From Verrucomicrobiota bacterium (GTDB lineage Bacteria; Verrucomicrobiota; Verrucomicrobiia; Opitutales; Opitutaceae), in assembly GCA_016871595.1 (NCBI GenBank), contig VHCY01000007.1, forward strand, positions 1 to 50,201: 50,201 nt of DNA, written 5' to 3'. How positions within the stretch are numbered: position 1 is the first letter of the stretch; every line of letters starts with the position of its first letter. Position numbers and translations under genes: made by a program. The notes beneath the pieces are model-generated. The model was not told where the DNA came from and did no database searches. It saw only the letters and a program-made list of their open reading frames with translations. Below are positions 7,796-17,855 of this stretch, piece by piece.

Positions 7796-9505
7796 ATGCG
7801 TTTCCCGCCGCTGTTCCCCCTCCTTTTCCTTGCCCTGGCCGTCACGCGCCTATCGGCGGCGCTGCCGGTGCCGATCACCGCCGTCGAGGGCCGCGGCGGG
7901 ATGGTGGTGGCCGGGCATCCCGAGGCGGCCGATGCGGGTTTGTCCGTGCTGCGCGCCGGCGGTAACGCGATCGACGCGGCGGTGGCCACGTCCCTGGCCG
8001 TCGGCGTGGCCGAGCCCTACGGCTCCGGCCTCGGGGGCAAACTGATGTTCCTCTACCACGAGGCGCGCACCGGCCGCACCTACGCGATCGACGCGATGGA
8101 CGCGGCCGGTTCGGTCAACGTGGCCGCCTACCTCAAGCGCCCCGCCACCGCCCGGAGCTACGGCTACGCGGAAGTCTGCGTGCCCGGCCTCGCCGCCGGG
8201 CTGTGGACCGCGCACCAGCGCTGGGGCCGCCTGCCCTGGGCGGCGACGATCGAACCCGCGATCCGGCTCGCCCGCACCGGCTTCGAGGTCCTCCCGAAAA
8301 CGCGCGAGCAGTTCCAGGAACAGGAGCGCAAGCTGCGCCGGGGCGATGCGGAAATCGCGCGGCTCTACCTGCCCGCGGGACAACTGCCCGCGGTCGGCAG
8401 CCGCCTGCCGAACGAGGATCTCGCCCGCACGATGGAGCGGCTCGCGCGCGAGGGCCGAGATGGCTTTTACCGGGGAAGCGTGGCCGAGTCGCTGGTCCGC
8501 GCGGCGCAGGCGGGGGGCGGCTGGCTGACCGCCGGGGATTTGGCCGGCTATGAGGCCCGCGTCGTCGAGCCGCTGTCGGTCACCGTCCGCGGCCACACGC
8601 TGTTCTCGGGCCCGCCTCCCACCAGTGGGGCCACGCTGTTCCTGCCCATCCTCAAGGCACTCGAGTCCGGCGGGCTCGCTCCGGCCCCGCTGCGTTCGGG
8701 TGACAACATCGACGTCCTCGGCCGCCACTGGCGCGCCGCCCTGCCCGACGTCCTGCGCACGGTCGGCGATGTCCCCGCATCCCGTTTTCAGGTCGAACGC
8801 CTGCTCGCGCCGGGTGCGATCGAGGGCCTGCGTTCCCGCGCCCAGCCCGCGCCCGCCAAACCCGCCCGCAAGGTGGCCTCCGCCCCCGGGCGCCGCGACG
8901 ACTTCCCGTTCTCCGAAAGCGCGCACGCCGCGACCACGCATTTCCTCGTCGCGGACCGGGAGGGCAACGTGGTCTGCGCGACCCAGTCCCAAAGCCTCCA
9001 CTTTGGCGCCGGGGTGATTCCGCCCGGCACCGGCGTGGTGATGAACAACTCGATGAGCAACTTCGCGACGACGGACCAGCGCAGCCCCAACTACGTCGCC
9101 CCGGGACGCCGCTCGCGCAGCACGATCGGGCCGACGATCGCCGTGCGGGACGGCCGCGCCGTGTTCGCGGTGGGGTTGCCGGGCTCTGCCCGCATCCCGA
9201 CCGGGCTTCTCCAAGTGCTGGCGGACCACGTGCTCCTCGGCCGCCCGCTGGAGGAGACGATCGGCGACACCCGCTTTCATTTCCAGTCCGCCGAGGGCGA
9301 CGGCCCGGATCAGGTCGAGGCCGAGGGATCCCTCCCGGAAGCCGTCTCCGAGCGACTCCGCGCGCTCGGCTGGAAGGTCGTCCTGCGCGAGCCGGCCGGC
9401 ACGGGAAAATACTTCGGGGGCGTCAACGCGATCGAGGTGCGGCCGGACGGCACCCTGCGCGGTCTGGCGGACCCGCGGCGCACGAACGCGGCGCGGGGGT
9501 TCTGA
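7796..9505 (+). CDS. ggt: Gamma-glutamyltransferase (secreted or periplasmic)
   Basis: 569-residue N-terminal nucleophile hydrolase, preceded by a clear signal peptide (about residues 1-21, ending near SAALP). The large-subunit blocks include GMVVAGHPEAADAGLSVLRAGGNAIDAAVAT and GSGLGGKLMFLYHE. Autocleavage should occur just before Thr380 in AATTHFLVADREGN, making that Thr the catalytic nucleophile. Downstream are NNSMSNF and RSRSTIGPTI. The enzyme hydrolyses or transfers the gamma-glutamyl group of glutathione and related peptides. The segment just before the cleavage site (about 345-368) is Ala/Pro-rich and unlike the rest. It ends 56 bp before rpmI and is probably not in that operon, because a promoter-like box lies in the gap. 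Confidence 0.92.
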   Translation: MRFPPLFPLLFLALAVTRLSAALPVPITAVEGRGGMVVAGHPEAADAGLSVLRAGGNAIDAAVATSLAVGVAEPYGSGLGGKLMFLYHEARTGRTYAIDAMDAAGSVNVAAYLKRPATARSYGYAEVCVPGLAAGLWTAHQRWGRLPWAATIEPAIRLARTGFEVLPKTREQFQEQERKLRRGDAEIARLYLPAGQLPAVGSRLPNEDLARTMERLAREGRDGFYRGSVAESLVRAAQAGGGWLTAGDLAGYEARVVEPLSVTVRGHTLFSGPPPTSGATLFLPILKALESGGLAPAPLRSGDNIDVLGRHWRAALPDVLRTVGDVPASRFQVERLLAPGAIEGLRSRAQPAPAKPARKVASAPGRRDDFPFSESAHAATTHFLVADREGNVVCATQSQSLHFGAGVIPPGTGVVMNNSMSNFATTDQRSPNYVAPGRRSRSTIGPTIAVRDGRAVFAVGLPGSARIPTGLLQVLADHVLLGRPLEETIGDTRFHFQSAEGDGPDQVEAEGSLPEAVSERLRALGWKVVLREPAGTGKYFGGVNAIEVRPDGTLRGLADPRRTNAARGF

Positions 9506-9513
9506 GCGCGGAC

Positions 9514-9549
9514 AAAAGCCTTGCCAAGCGCGGGGTGAGTCCCTGTGTT
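9514..9549 (+). promoter_or_regulatory. Putative promoter of rpmI (AAAAGCCTTGCCA box)
   Basis: A 13-base box AAAAGCCTTGCCA (9514-9526) contains a -35-like TTGCCA; 17 bases later stands a weak -10-like TGTGTT (9544-9549), 12 bases before the rpmI ATG. The same box occurs upstream of tRNA-Lys and, with one change, of pal. There is no Shine-Dalgarno sequence between it and the start codon. Confidence 0.45.
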
Positions 9550-9561
9550 TGAACACTTTCC

Positions 9562-9756
9562 ATGCAAAAGACCAAGAAGTCCGTTGCCAAGCGGTTCAAA
9601 CTCACCGCCCGCGGCAAGCTCGTGCGCCGCACGCCTGGCTTCCGTCACTTGCTTGGCTCGAAGAGCACGAAGCAGAAGCGTCGTGCGAACCGGGACAAGC
9701 TGGTGGCCGACGGCCACGCCGAGGCGCTCAAGCGCGCCCTCCCGTTCGGTCTCTGA
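9562..9756 (+). CDS. rpmI: 50S ribosomal protein L35
   Basis: 64 residues, the normal length for L35. The N-terminus MQKTKKSVAKRFKLTARGKL and the HLLGSKSTKQKRR segment are diagnostic, and the protein is very basic. It is a component of the large ribosomal subunit, followed by rplT as in most bacteria. The usual upstream partner infC is absent; ggt is there instead. An 87-bp spacer with a GC-rich hairpin separates it from rplT. Confidence 0.97.
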   Translation: MQKTKKSVAKRFKLTARGKLVRRTPGFRHLLGSKSTKQKRRANRDKLVADGHAEALKRALPFGL

Positions 9757-9785
9757 ACGGAACGCCACCCATCCCATCAACCGCT

Positions 9786-9817
9786 CCCGGGGGTGATTCT
9801 CCCAGCCGACCTCCGGG
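9786..9817 (+). other. GC-rich hairpin in the rpmI-rplT spacer
   Basis: CCCGGGGG (9786-9793) can pair over 8 bp, with one G-U, to CCTCCGGG (9810-9817) across a 16-nt loop. No T-run follows, so it is not an obvious terminator. It lies 12 bases before the AAGGA ribosome-binding site of rplT (9829-9833). L20 is known to control its own operon by binding mRNA in other bacteria; whether this hairpin does anything similar is only a guess. Confidence 0.3.
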
Positions 9818-9843
9818 CGCCCAAATAAAAGGAATCCACCAAC

Positions 9844-10227
9844 ATGGCTCGTGCAACCAATGGTCCCGCGTCGCGCAAGCGCCGCAAGAAAGTGCTGAAG
9901 TACGCCAAGGGCTACTTCGGCAGCAAATCGAAGCTGTTCCGCTACGCCAAGGAAGCGGTCCAGCACGCCTGGCAGTACGCCTACGCCGCCCGCCGAAAGA
10001 AGAAGGGCGACTTCCGCGGCCTCTGGATCGTCCGCCTCAACGCGGCCTGCCGCAACGCCGGCATCAGCTACAGCCGCTTCATCGAGGGGCTGAAGGCCGC
10101 CAACATCGGCCTCGACCGCAAGGTCCTCAGCGATCTCGCGATCCGCGACGAGGTCGCCTTCAACGCCCTGGTCCGACAGGCTCAGGAGGCACTCAAGGCC
10201 AAGGCCGCCGCGGCCAAGACCGCCTGA
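9844..10227 (+). CDS. rplT: 50S ribosomal protein L20
   Basis: 127 residues, slightly longer than the usual ~118 because of an Ala/Lys-rich tail. Diagnostic blocks are ASRKRRKKVLKYAKGYFGSKSK, QYAYAARRKKKGDFRGLWI and RLNAACRNAGISYSRFI, followed by GLKAANIGLDRKVLSDLA. L20 binds 23S rRNA early in large-subunit assembly. It has a recognisable Shine-Dalgarno (AAGGA, 9829-9833), unlike most genes here. A terminator-like hairpin follows before pheS. Confidence 0.97.
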   Translation: MARATNGPASRKRRKKVLKYAKGYFGSKSKLFRYAKEAVQHAWQYAYAARRKKKGDFRGLWIVRLNAACRNAGISYSRFIEGLKAANIGLDRKVLSDLAIRDEVAFNALVRQAQEALKAKAAAAKTA

Positions 10228-10264
10228 GGCGCCCCGGGGGCAGCCCGGTCTTCCTCACCCGCTG

Positions 10265-10306
10265 AAGGACGGGTTCCGCGCCCGCGGGACCCGTCCTTTC
10301 TCTTTT
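10265..10306 (+). terminator. Intrinsic terminator or attenuator between rplT and pheS
   Basis: AAGGACGGGT (10265-10274) pairs perfectly with ACCCGTCCTT (10289-10298) around a GC-rich centre, followed by a T-rich tract TTTCTCTTTT (10297-10306). This looks like a rho-independent terminator after rplT. Read-through could link it to pheST. I found no Phe-rich leader peptide ahead of it, so classical pheST attenuation is not supported. Confidence 0.7.
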
Positions 10307-10372
10307 CCGCTTCCGCCTGCCGCAGGCTTCCCTCCCTCCGCCGCTTCCGCCACGCTCCCGCTCCCGAACCGT

Positions 10373-11416
10373 ATGCAAGCGCAACTCCAAGCCGTCCTCG
10401 CGAAGGCCGCCGCCGAGCTTCCCGCCGTCCACCTCCGGCCCGAACTCGAGGCCGCCAAGGCCCGCTACGTCGGCCCCAACGGGGAATTCACCGCCCTGAT
10501 GAAGCAGATGGGCGCGGTGCCCAAGGAGGAGCGCCCCGCGGCGGGCAGGCTCATCAACGAGGCCAAGGGGCGGCTGCAGGTCCTGCTGGACGAGGCCCTC
10601 GCCCGCATCGCCGCCGCCGAACTGTCCGCCCAACTCGGGCCCGCGATCGATCCCACGCTGCCGTCGCCCGACCCGGGCCCCGGCACGCGGCACCCGCTCA
10701 CACTCGTGCGCGAGGAGATGTGCCGCATCCTGCGCAAGGTCGGGTTTTCCGTCGCCGACGGCCCCGAGGTCGAGAGCGAGTACTACTGCTTCGACGCGCT
10801 CAACACCCCCGCCGACCATCCGGCCCGCGACGAGAAGGACACGTTCTACCTCCCCGCGGACGCCCGCTTCGGGAACGTCAGCAAGAAGGACCCCGCCGAG
10901 CGCTACCTCCTCCGCACACACACCTCGTCCGTCCAGATCCGCACGATGCTGCGCGGGGAACCGCCGATCCGCATCGTCTCCCCCGGACGCGTGTACCGGC
11001 GGGACACGACTGACGCCACCCACAGCGCGAACTTCCACCAGCTCGAGTGCCTTTACGTGGACCGCAACGTCACGGTGCGAGACCTGAAGGCGCTGCTGGA
11101 CCACATCTTCGCCGCCCTGCTCGGCAAGGACACGCGCACCCGCTTCCGCCCGCACTACTTCGGCTATACTGAGCCGAGCTTCGAGGTCGACCTCGCCGCC
11201 ACGCACCTGCCCCGCGTCAACAAGCCGTGGATCGAGATCGGTGGCTGCGGGATGGTGGATCCCTCGGTGTTCGCCGCGGTCGGCTACGACCCGGAACGCT
11301 GGACGGGTTACGCGTTTGGGATGGGGCTCGAGCGCCTCGCGATGCTTCTCTACGGGATCGATGACATCCGGTATTTTTACCAGAACGATGCCCGCTTCCT
11401 GCGGCAGTTTTCCTGA
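10373..11416 (+). CDS. pheS: Phenylalanyl-tRNA synthetase alpha subunit
   Basis: 347 residues, catalytic subunit of the heterotetrameric class II synthetase that charges tRNA-Phe. The N-terminal coiled-coil arm (about 1-90) precedes the class II core. Motif 2 lies in SPGRVYRRDTTDATHSANFH, and motif 3 is GYAFGMGLERLAMLLYGIDD near the C-terminus. HTSSVQIRTM and FHQLECLYVD are also family blocks. The ATG at 10373 is preferred; no strong ribosome-binding site is visible. pheT follows after 21 bp. Confidence 0.96.
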   Translation: MQAQLQAVLAKAAAELPAVHLRPELEAAKARYVGPNGEFTALMKQMGAVPKEERPAAGRLINEAKGRLQVLLDEALARIAAAELSAQLGPAIDPTLPSPDPGPGTRHPLTLVREEMCRILRKVGFSVADGPEVESEYYCFDALNTPADHPARDEKDTFYLPADARFGNVSKKDPAERYLLRTHTSSVQIRTMLRGEPPIRIVSPGRVYRRDTTDATHSANFHQLECLYVDRNVTVRDLKALLDHIFAALLGKDTRTRFRPHYFGYTEPSFEVDLAATHLPRVNKPWIEIGGCGMVDPSVFAAVGYDPERWTGYAFGMGLERLAMLLYGIDDIRYFYQNDARFLRQFS

Positions 11417-11437
11417 CCGTCCCCCTCCTTTCCCGGC

Positions 11438-13891
11438 ATGAAAGTCTCCCTGAACTGGCTGCGCGATTACGTCCCCCTCACGGCGTCCCCGGAGGAGATC
11501 GCGCGCGCCATCACGTTCCTCGGCTTCGAGGTCGAGGGCATCCATTCCACCGGCGCGCCCCGGCTGGATCACGTCGTGGTCGGCGAGATCCTCACGCGTG
11601 CCCGGCATCCGAATGCGGACAAACTCTCCGTCTGCACGGTCGACGTGGGCCCGGCGGGCGGGGTAAAGACCATCGTCTGCGGCGCCGCGAACTGCGACGC
11701 CGGTCACCGTGTGCTCGTGGCCCTGCCCGGCGCCGTGCTGCCCGGCAACTTCGCCATCAAGGCGTCCAAGATCCGCGGCCAAGCCTCCGAAGGGATGATG
11801 TGCTCCCCCGATGAGCTCGGGCTGCCGGGGGATCACGCGGGGCTGCTGCTCCTGCCGGATCGCCCCGCCCTCGGCGTTTCCATCCAGGAGGCGCTTCCCG
11901 GAGGTGACACCATTCTCGACCTTGAAATCACCCCGAACCGGCCCGACTGCCAATGCCACCTCGGCATCGCCCGCGAGCTCGCCGCCTGGTTTCGCCTGCC
12001 GCTCACGTACCCGCAGGAGCGCTTCCGGGGCGACGTCTCCGCTGCCGCCCAGCGTCCGGATCTGCTCGCCGGGGTGGAGGTCCGCAGTCCCGAGGATTGC
12101 CCGTATTACTCCGCCCACGTCGTCGCTGGCATCAAGGTCGGACCGAGTCCGGCGTGGCTGCAGGACCGCCTGCGCGCGGTCGGCCTGCGTCCCATCAACA
12201 ATGTGGTCGACGTCACGAACTACGTGATGCTCGAGACCGGGCAACCGCTGCACGCGTTTGACGCGCGCCGGCTCGAGGGACGGCGCATCGTGGTCCGGCC
12301 CGCCGTTGACGGCGAACGCCTCGTGACGCTGGACGGCAAGGAACGCACCTTGGACCCGCGGACGCTCGTCATCGCCGATGCCGCCCGCGCGGTCGTGGTG
12401 GCCGGGGTGATGGGGGGACAGGACTCCGGAGTGGCCACAGACACCACCGATCTGGTGCTCGAGTGCGCGGTTTTCCGGCGCCAGTCGGTTCGGGCGGCGT
12501 CCCGCCGGCTCGGCTTGTCGACGGATTCCTCTTATCGCTATGAGCGCGGGGTGGACCCGCACGGCGCCCCGGAGGCCGCCTGGCGCGCCATCGACCTGAT
12601 CTTGGAAACGGCGGGTGGCGCGGTGGCCGGGCCTGCCTTTCAGGTTGGCGGAGACGTTCCCTGGTCACGCGAGATTGTCGTCACGCACGACTACATCACC
12701 GAGCGTCTCGGGTTCGATGTTCCGGCATCCGGGATGCGCGCTGCCTTCGAGGCCCTGGAGCTTAGGGTGACCCGTGAGGAGCAGACCGTTCAACCCGCCC
12801 GTGGCCCTGCGTGGACCGTCGCCATTCCCAGTTGGCGGGACGACCTGGACCGCCCGATCGATCTGGTCGAGGAGGTGCTGCGGCTGCACGGCACCGAGCG
12901 GATCCCGCCGGCCACGGTCGTCGCTCCAGGGCTCGCCGCCGAGGACGACCCGGTGGTGCGCTTCAACCGGCTCGCGACCGATTACCTCGTCGGCCACGAT
13001 TTCCACGAGTGCGTCAACTACACCCTGCGACCGGCCCGCGAGCTGGCCGCGTGGGCATCCGCCGCGGAACTGCCCCGGCTGGCGCTCGCCAACCCCTTCG
13101 TCGATGACCAGACCCATCTGCGATCCTCCCTGGTGGGCGGCCTGCTGGATTCCCTGCGGCTGAATCAGGCGCGGGGTGTGCCCGTCGCGCGGCTGGCCGA
13201 AACCGGGCGAGTCTTCCTCGAACGGGACGGCCAGGTGTTGGAGTGCGTCGCCGCCGCTTTTGTCATCGCCGAGTCCTCCGGGGAACGCTCCTGGCTGCGG
13301 CGTGAGTCCGCGGATTTCTTCACCGTCCGGCACCACGCCGTCGCCCTCGCCGGGCTGGCCGGCCTTCGGGTGGGGGAACTGCTTCCCGCGGCGGCCCCCG
13401 GATGGCAGGCCGGCCACGCGGCGCTCGCCAACGATCACCGCCGGGGCTGGTGGATCGGCGCCGGGTTGGTGGATCTGGCGCTTACCCGCTCCCTCGGTAT
13501 CGAGGGCCGCGTGCAGGCCGGTTTCGTCGCGCTGTTGCCCGAACTGCTGCCGGCGCGCGCCGGGGTGCGACGCTTCCAGGACTTCAGCCTCTTCCCGGCT
13601 GCGCTGCGGGATCTGGCGCTCATCGTGCCAGAGGCCACCCCGGCGGGGGAAGTCTCGGCCCGCGTCGAGCGCGCGGCGCGGCAGGCGGCGGGCGCGAGCT
13701 TCACCTTCGAAGGCGCCAGCGTCTTCGACGTTTACCGGGGCCCGGGTTTGCCGGACGGCCATAAGAGCCTGGCCTTCACCCTCGTTTTCCGGGGCAAGGA
13801 TCGGACGCTGACCGACAACGAGGTGAACACGGCGTTCCAGCGTTTGCAGGAGGACGTGCCGGCCGGCACCTCTTGGCAGGTCCGTCGCTGA
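11438..13891 (+). CDS. pheT: Phenylalanyl-tRNA synthetase beta subunit
   Basis: 817 residues, full length. Domains in order: N-terminal B1 (MKVSLNWLRDYVPL), an EMAP/OB-fold tRNA-binding domain (VVGEILTRARHPNADKLSVC, about 45-160), the B3/B4 editing domain (MLETGQPLHAFDARRLEG, and VMGGQDSGVATDTTDLVLECA), B5, the catalytic-like core (DDLDRPIDLVEEVLRLHG), and a C-terminal FDX-ACB anticodon-binding domain (FPAALRDLALIVPEAT to the end). It complexes with PheS and supplies tRNA binding and editing of mischarged Tyr. It sits 4 bp before gatC, so the two transcription blocks are joined. Confidence 0.96.
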   Translation: MKVSLNWLRDYVPLTASPEEIARAITFLGFEVEGIHSTGAPRLDHVVVGEILTRARHPNADKLSVCTVDVGPAGGVKTIVCGAANCDAGHRVLVALPGAVLPGNFAIKASKIRGQASEGMMCSPDELGLPGDHAGLLLLPDRPALGVSIQEALPGGDTILDLEITPNRPDCQCHLGIARELAAWFRLPLTYPQERFRGDVSAAAQRPDLLAGVEVRSPEDCPYYSAHVVAGIKVGPSPAWLQDRLRAVGLRPINNVVDVTNYVMLETGQPLHAFDARRLEGRRIVVRPAVDGERLVTLDGKERTLDPRTLVIADAARAVVVAGVMGGQDSGVATDTTDLVLECAVFRRQSVRAASRRLGLSTDSSYRYERGVDPHGAPEAAWRAIDLILETAGGAVAGPAFQVGGDVPWSREIVVTHDYITERLGFDVPASGMRAAFEALELRVTREEQTVQPARGPAWTVAIPSWRDDLDRPIDLVEEVLRLHGTERIPPATVVAPGLAAEDDPVVRFNRLATDYLVGHDFHECVNYTLRPARELAAWASAAELPRLALANPFVDDQTHLRSSLVGGLLDSLRLNQARGVPVARLAETGRVFLERDGQVLECVAAAFVIAESSGERSWLRRESADFFTVRHHAVALAGLAGLRVGELLPAAAPGWQAGHAALANDHRRGWWIGAGLVDLALTRSLGIEGRVQAGFVALLPELLPARAGVRRFQDFSLFPAALRDLALIVPEATPAGEVSARVERAARQAAGASFTFEGASVFDVYRGPGLPDGHKSLAFTLVFRGKDRTLTDNEVNTAFQRLQEDVPAGTSWQVRR

Positions 13892-13895
13892 GTCG

Positions 13896-14179
13896 ATGAA
13901 CCGCGCCGACCTCGACCTCGACGCGCTGGCGCGCCTCGCGCGCCTCGCGCTCTCGCCGGAGGAAAAGGCGACCTTCGCGCGGCAGCTTGCCGAACTGCTC
14001 GGTCACATCGAGCGCCTCTCCTCGGTGGATGTCTCCGGCGTCGAGCCCTCTGCACACGCCCACCCGCAGCACAACGTCTGGCAGGAGGACACGCCTCGTC
14101 CCGGGCTGCCACCCGTGGCGGCGCTGCGCAACGCTCCCGCGCAACGTGACCAAATGATCGCCGTGCCCAAGGTCGTCGA

Positions 14180-14183
<4 letters not shown>
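13896..14183 (+). CDS. gatC: Asp/Glu-tRNA amidotransferase subunit C
   Basis: 95 residues, the usual size of GatC, the small subunit that clamps GatA to GatB. The pattern LDALARLARLALSPEEKATFARQL, then LLGHIERLSSVDVSGVEP and the C-terminal LRNAPAQRDQMIAVPKVVE is characteristic. The stop overlaps the start of gatA by 4 bp (ATGA), consistent with translational coupling. Confidence 0.95.
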
Positions 14184-15652
<1,469 letters not shown>

Positions 15653-15665
15653 TCCCGGTCCCGCC

Positions 15666-17144
15666 GTGTCCTCACCCGCCGCCCCGCAACCCGTGTCCTA
15701 CGAGGCCGTGATCGGTCTGGAGGTGCACGTCCAGATTCGTACCCGTTCGAAGATCTTCACCCGCGTCGCCGCCGGCTACGGTCAAGAGCCCAACACGCTC
15801 ACGGATCCCGTCGTGCTCGCCCTGCCCGGCGCCCTCCCGGTGATGAACCGGGCTGCCCTCGATGCCATCATCAAGGCCGGCCTCCTCCTAGGCTGTGAGA
15901 TCGCCCCGGTCTGCAAGTGGGACCGCAAGAACTACTTTTATCCGGACTCGCCGAAGAACTACCAGATCTCGCAGTACGACGCCCCCGTGTGCCGCGGCGG
16001 CTCGGTCGAGATCGAGTTGCCCGGTCCCGCCCGCAACCTGATGGGGGAGCACAAGCGGATCCCGCTCACCCGCATCCACCTCGAGGAGGACGTGGGCAAG
16101 CTCAACCACGGTGCAACCGAATCGCTGGTGGATTACAACCGTGCGGGCACCCCGCTGATGGAGATCGTCTCCGAACCCGCGCTGGCATCGGGTGAGGAGG
16201 CCTACGCCTATCTCACCTCGCTCCGCGCCACGATGATCCAGGGCGGGATCTCCGACTGCGATATGGAGAAGGGCCAGCTCCGCTGCGACGCCAACATCTC
16301 CCTCCGTCCGGTCGGCAGCACCACCCTGGGCACGAAGGTCGAGCTGAAGAACCTAAATTCGATCTCATTCGTGCGTGACGGCATCGAGCACGAGATCCGG
16401 CGCCAGCGGTCGGTCCTTGAGCGCGGCGGACGCATCACCCAGGAGACGAGGGACTACGACGGGATGACCGGCACCTCGCAGTCCTTGCGCTCGAAGGAGG
16501 AGGCCCACGACTACCGCTACTTCCCCGATCCTGACCTGATGCCGGTCGTGATCGATGCCCCCTGGCAGGAGCGGTTGCGGGCGGAATGCCCCGAACTGCC
16601 CTTCGACCGCCAACGCCGCTTCCTCGCGGACTACCAGCTGCCTTACACCCAGACCTCCGTGTTGGTCTGGGACCGGCCGCTGGCGGACTATTTCGAGGCG
16701 GTGGTGCAACTGGGCGGGGCTCCGCAGGCGGCCGGAAACTGGATCATCAACGACCTTCGCCGTGAATTGGCGGCCGCGGGCGTCGATCCCGCGGCCAGCC
16801 GCGTGTCCCCGGCGAATCTTGTGGCGCTGCTCCGGCTGATCGACTCCGGGTCCATCCTCAACGCCGCGGCGAAGGAGGTTTTCGTCGAGATGTTCGCGAC
16901 TGGCGATTCACCTGAAGCGATCGTGGATCGACGCGGCCTGCGTGCCGCGCCGACCGATAGCGGGGAACTGGAGTCCTGGTGTCGGGACGCGATCGCGGGC
17001 AACGCCAAGGCGGCCGCGGAGTTCCGTTCCGGTAAGGACGGTGCCATCAATGCCTTGAAGGGCCCCGTGATGAAGGCGGCGAAGGGCAAGGCGAACCCGA
17101 AGGCGGTGGACGAGACGCTGCGACGCCTTCTCGCCGCCGGCTGA
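15666..17144 (+). CDS. gatB: Asp/Glu-tRNA amidotransferase subunit B
   Basis: 492 residues, the kinase/transamidation subunit that phosphorylates the tRNA-bound Glu or Asp and receives ammonia from GatA. Blocks: YEAVIGLEVHVQIRTRSKIF, LPGALPVMNR, DRKNYFYPDSPKNYQISQYD, RIHLEEDVGKLNHG, and the C-terminal YqeY-like tail ending in ALKGPVMKAAKGKANPKAVD. Start is the GTG at 15666, 13 bp after gatA; the frame is open further upstream inside gatA but those codons are not homologous. This closes the rpmI-to-gatB translation block. Confidence 0.96.
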   Translation: MSSPAAPQPVSYEAVIGLEVHVQIRTRSKIFTRVAAGYGQEPNTLTDPVVLALPGALPVMNRAALDAIIKAGLLLGCEIAPVCKWDRKNYFYPDSPKNYQISQYDAPVCRGGSVEIELPGPARNLMGEHKRIPLTRIHLEEDVGKLNHGATESLVDYNRAGTPLMEIVSEPALASGEEAYAYLTSLRATMIQGGISDCDMEKGQLRCDANISLRPVGSTTLGTKVELKNLNSISFVRDGIEHEIRRQRSVLERGGRITQETRDYDGMTGTSQSLRSKEEAHDYRYFPDPDLMPVVIDAPWQERLRAECPELPFDRQRRFLADYQLPYTQTSVLVWDRPLADYFEAVVQLGGAPQAAGNWIINDLRRELAAAGVDPAASRVSPANLVALLRLIDSGSILNAAAKEVFVEMFATGDSPEAIVDRRGLRAAPTDSGELESWCRDAIAGNAKAAAEFRSGKDGAINALKGPVMKAAKGKANPKAVDETLRRLLAAG

Positions 17145-17198
17145 GCGCGGCGAGGATCCCCTTGAGCCGGCCGCGCGGGCCGGGCAACCTCCGGGCCG

Positions 17199-17819
17199 AT
17201 GAAGCTCTTCGGTCTTACCCCGGATCGGCTGCGTTCTGCGGACGGCTTCCTGCCCCCGGTTCCCTCGTCAGCGCGGTGCGTGCTCTGGGGCGCGGCCGGC
17301 TTCGCCTTGGTCAGCCTCGCGGCCTATTCCGTCTGGGCCTTCCGCCTAGTCGCCGGAACGGCGCCGCTCTATGGCAGCATCGCCGCGGTTTACCTGGGCG
17401 CCAGCGGCTGGATCCTCGCGCGCCTTGTGCCTCCGGCCGGCCGCGCCCGCTACCTTGGCCTGTTCACGCTTGGATTCGCTGGTTACGCGACGCTCTGGTG
17501 TCTCTGCTGGTTCGGGCTGCGCGGCCGCTACCACGCCGATTTCCACGGGTCCGTGCTCGGGCTGGGCTGGCTCACCTGGCTGCACTGGCGGGCCTTCGGC
17601 GCGCGAGGCTCGTGGGTTCCGACTGTCCTGATCCTCTTGGCACTACACACCCTTGGATACACCGCGGGCGATGACCTGCACGCTTTGGTCGGCGGGGCGC
17701 GGGGTCGTCTCCTGTGGGGCCTGGGCCACGGTCTGGGGTTTGGCGCCGGGCTCGGCTGGCTGCTGCATCAGGCCCAGCAAGCTTCGCGGTCCGCGGGCGA
17801 CTCCGGATCGGCAGGGTAG
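17199..17819 (+). CDS. Hypothetical polytopic membrane protein
   Basis: 206 residues, family not recognised. About five hydrophobic segments are visible at residues ~25-48, 54-76, 82-106, 138-156 and 168-188, with a short polar Ser/Gly-rich C-terminus. The N-terminus is polar and starts at an ATG 54 bp after gatB. Trp, Gly and His in the membrane part (for example GLGHGLGFGAGLGWLLHQ) are notable, but I cannot assign a function. It may be read through from gatB or have its own promoter; nothing obvious is visible in the gap. Confidence 0.75.
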   Translation: MKLFGLTPDRLRSADGFLPPVPSSARCVLWGAAGFALVSLAAYSVWAFRLVAGTAPLYGSIAAVYLGASGWILARLVPPAGRARYLGLFTLGFAGYATLWCLCWFGLRGRYHADFHGSVLGLGWLTWLHWRAFGARGSWVPTVLILLALHTLGYTAGDDLHALVGGARGRLLWGLGHGLGFGAGLGWLLHQAQQASRSAGDSGSAG

Positions 17820-17833
17820 GGAAGGGTGGGGCA

Positions 17834-17855
17834 AGGGCCCTCCCCCCGGGGCCCT
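17834..17855. terminator. Possible convergent hairpin
   Basis: AGGGCCC (17834-17840) pairs with GGGCCCT (17849-17855) around an 8-nt loop, between two convergent genes and touching the stop of the minus-strand one. It is GC-rich with no T-run, so termination is uncertain. Confidence 0.35.

Noticed and set aside
7850-9556. A 568-codon open frame on the minus strand, opposite ggt
   Set aside because: It is a shadow of the gamma-glutamyltransferase gene. No motif, start context or neighbour supports it.
10228-10372. Phe-dependent attenuator leader peptide ahead of pheS
   Set aside because: No short frame rich in Phe codons lies before the hairpin at 10265-10298, and no T-box elements were seen, so it is called a plain terminator.
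10193-12562. A 789-codon open frame on the minus strand, opposite pheS and pheT
   Set aside because: It is antisense to two unmistakable synthetase genes. Its translation is a low-complexity Arg/Gly/Asp/Val mix with no domain, as expected for shadow frames in high-GC DNA.
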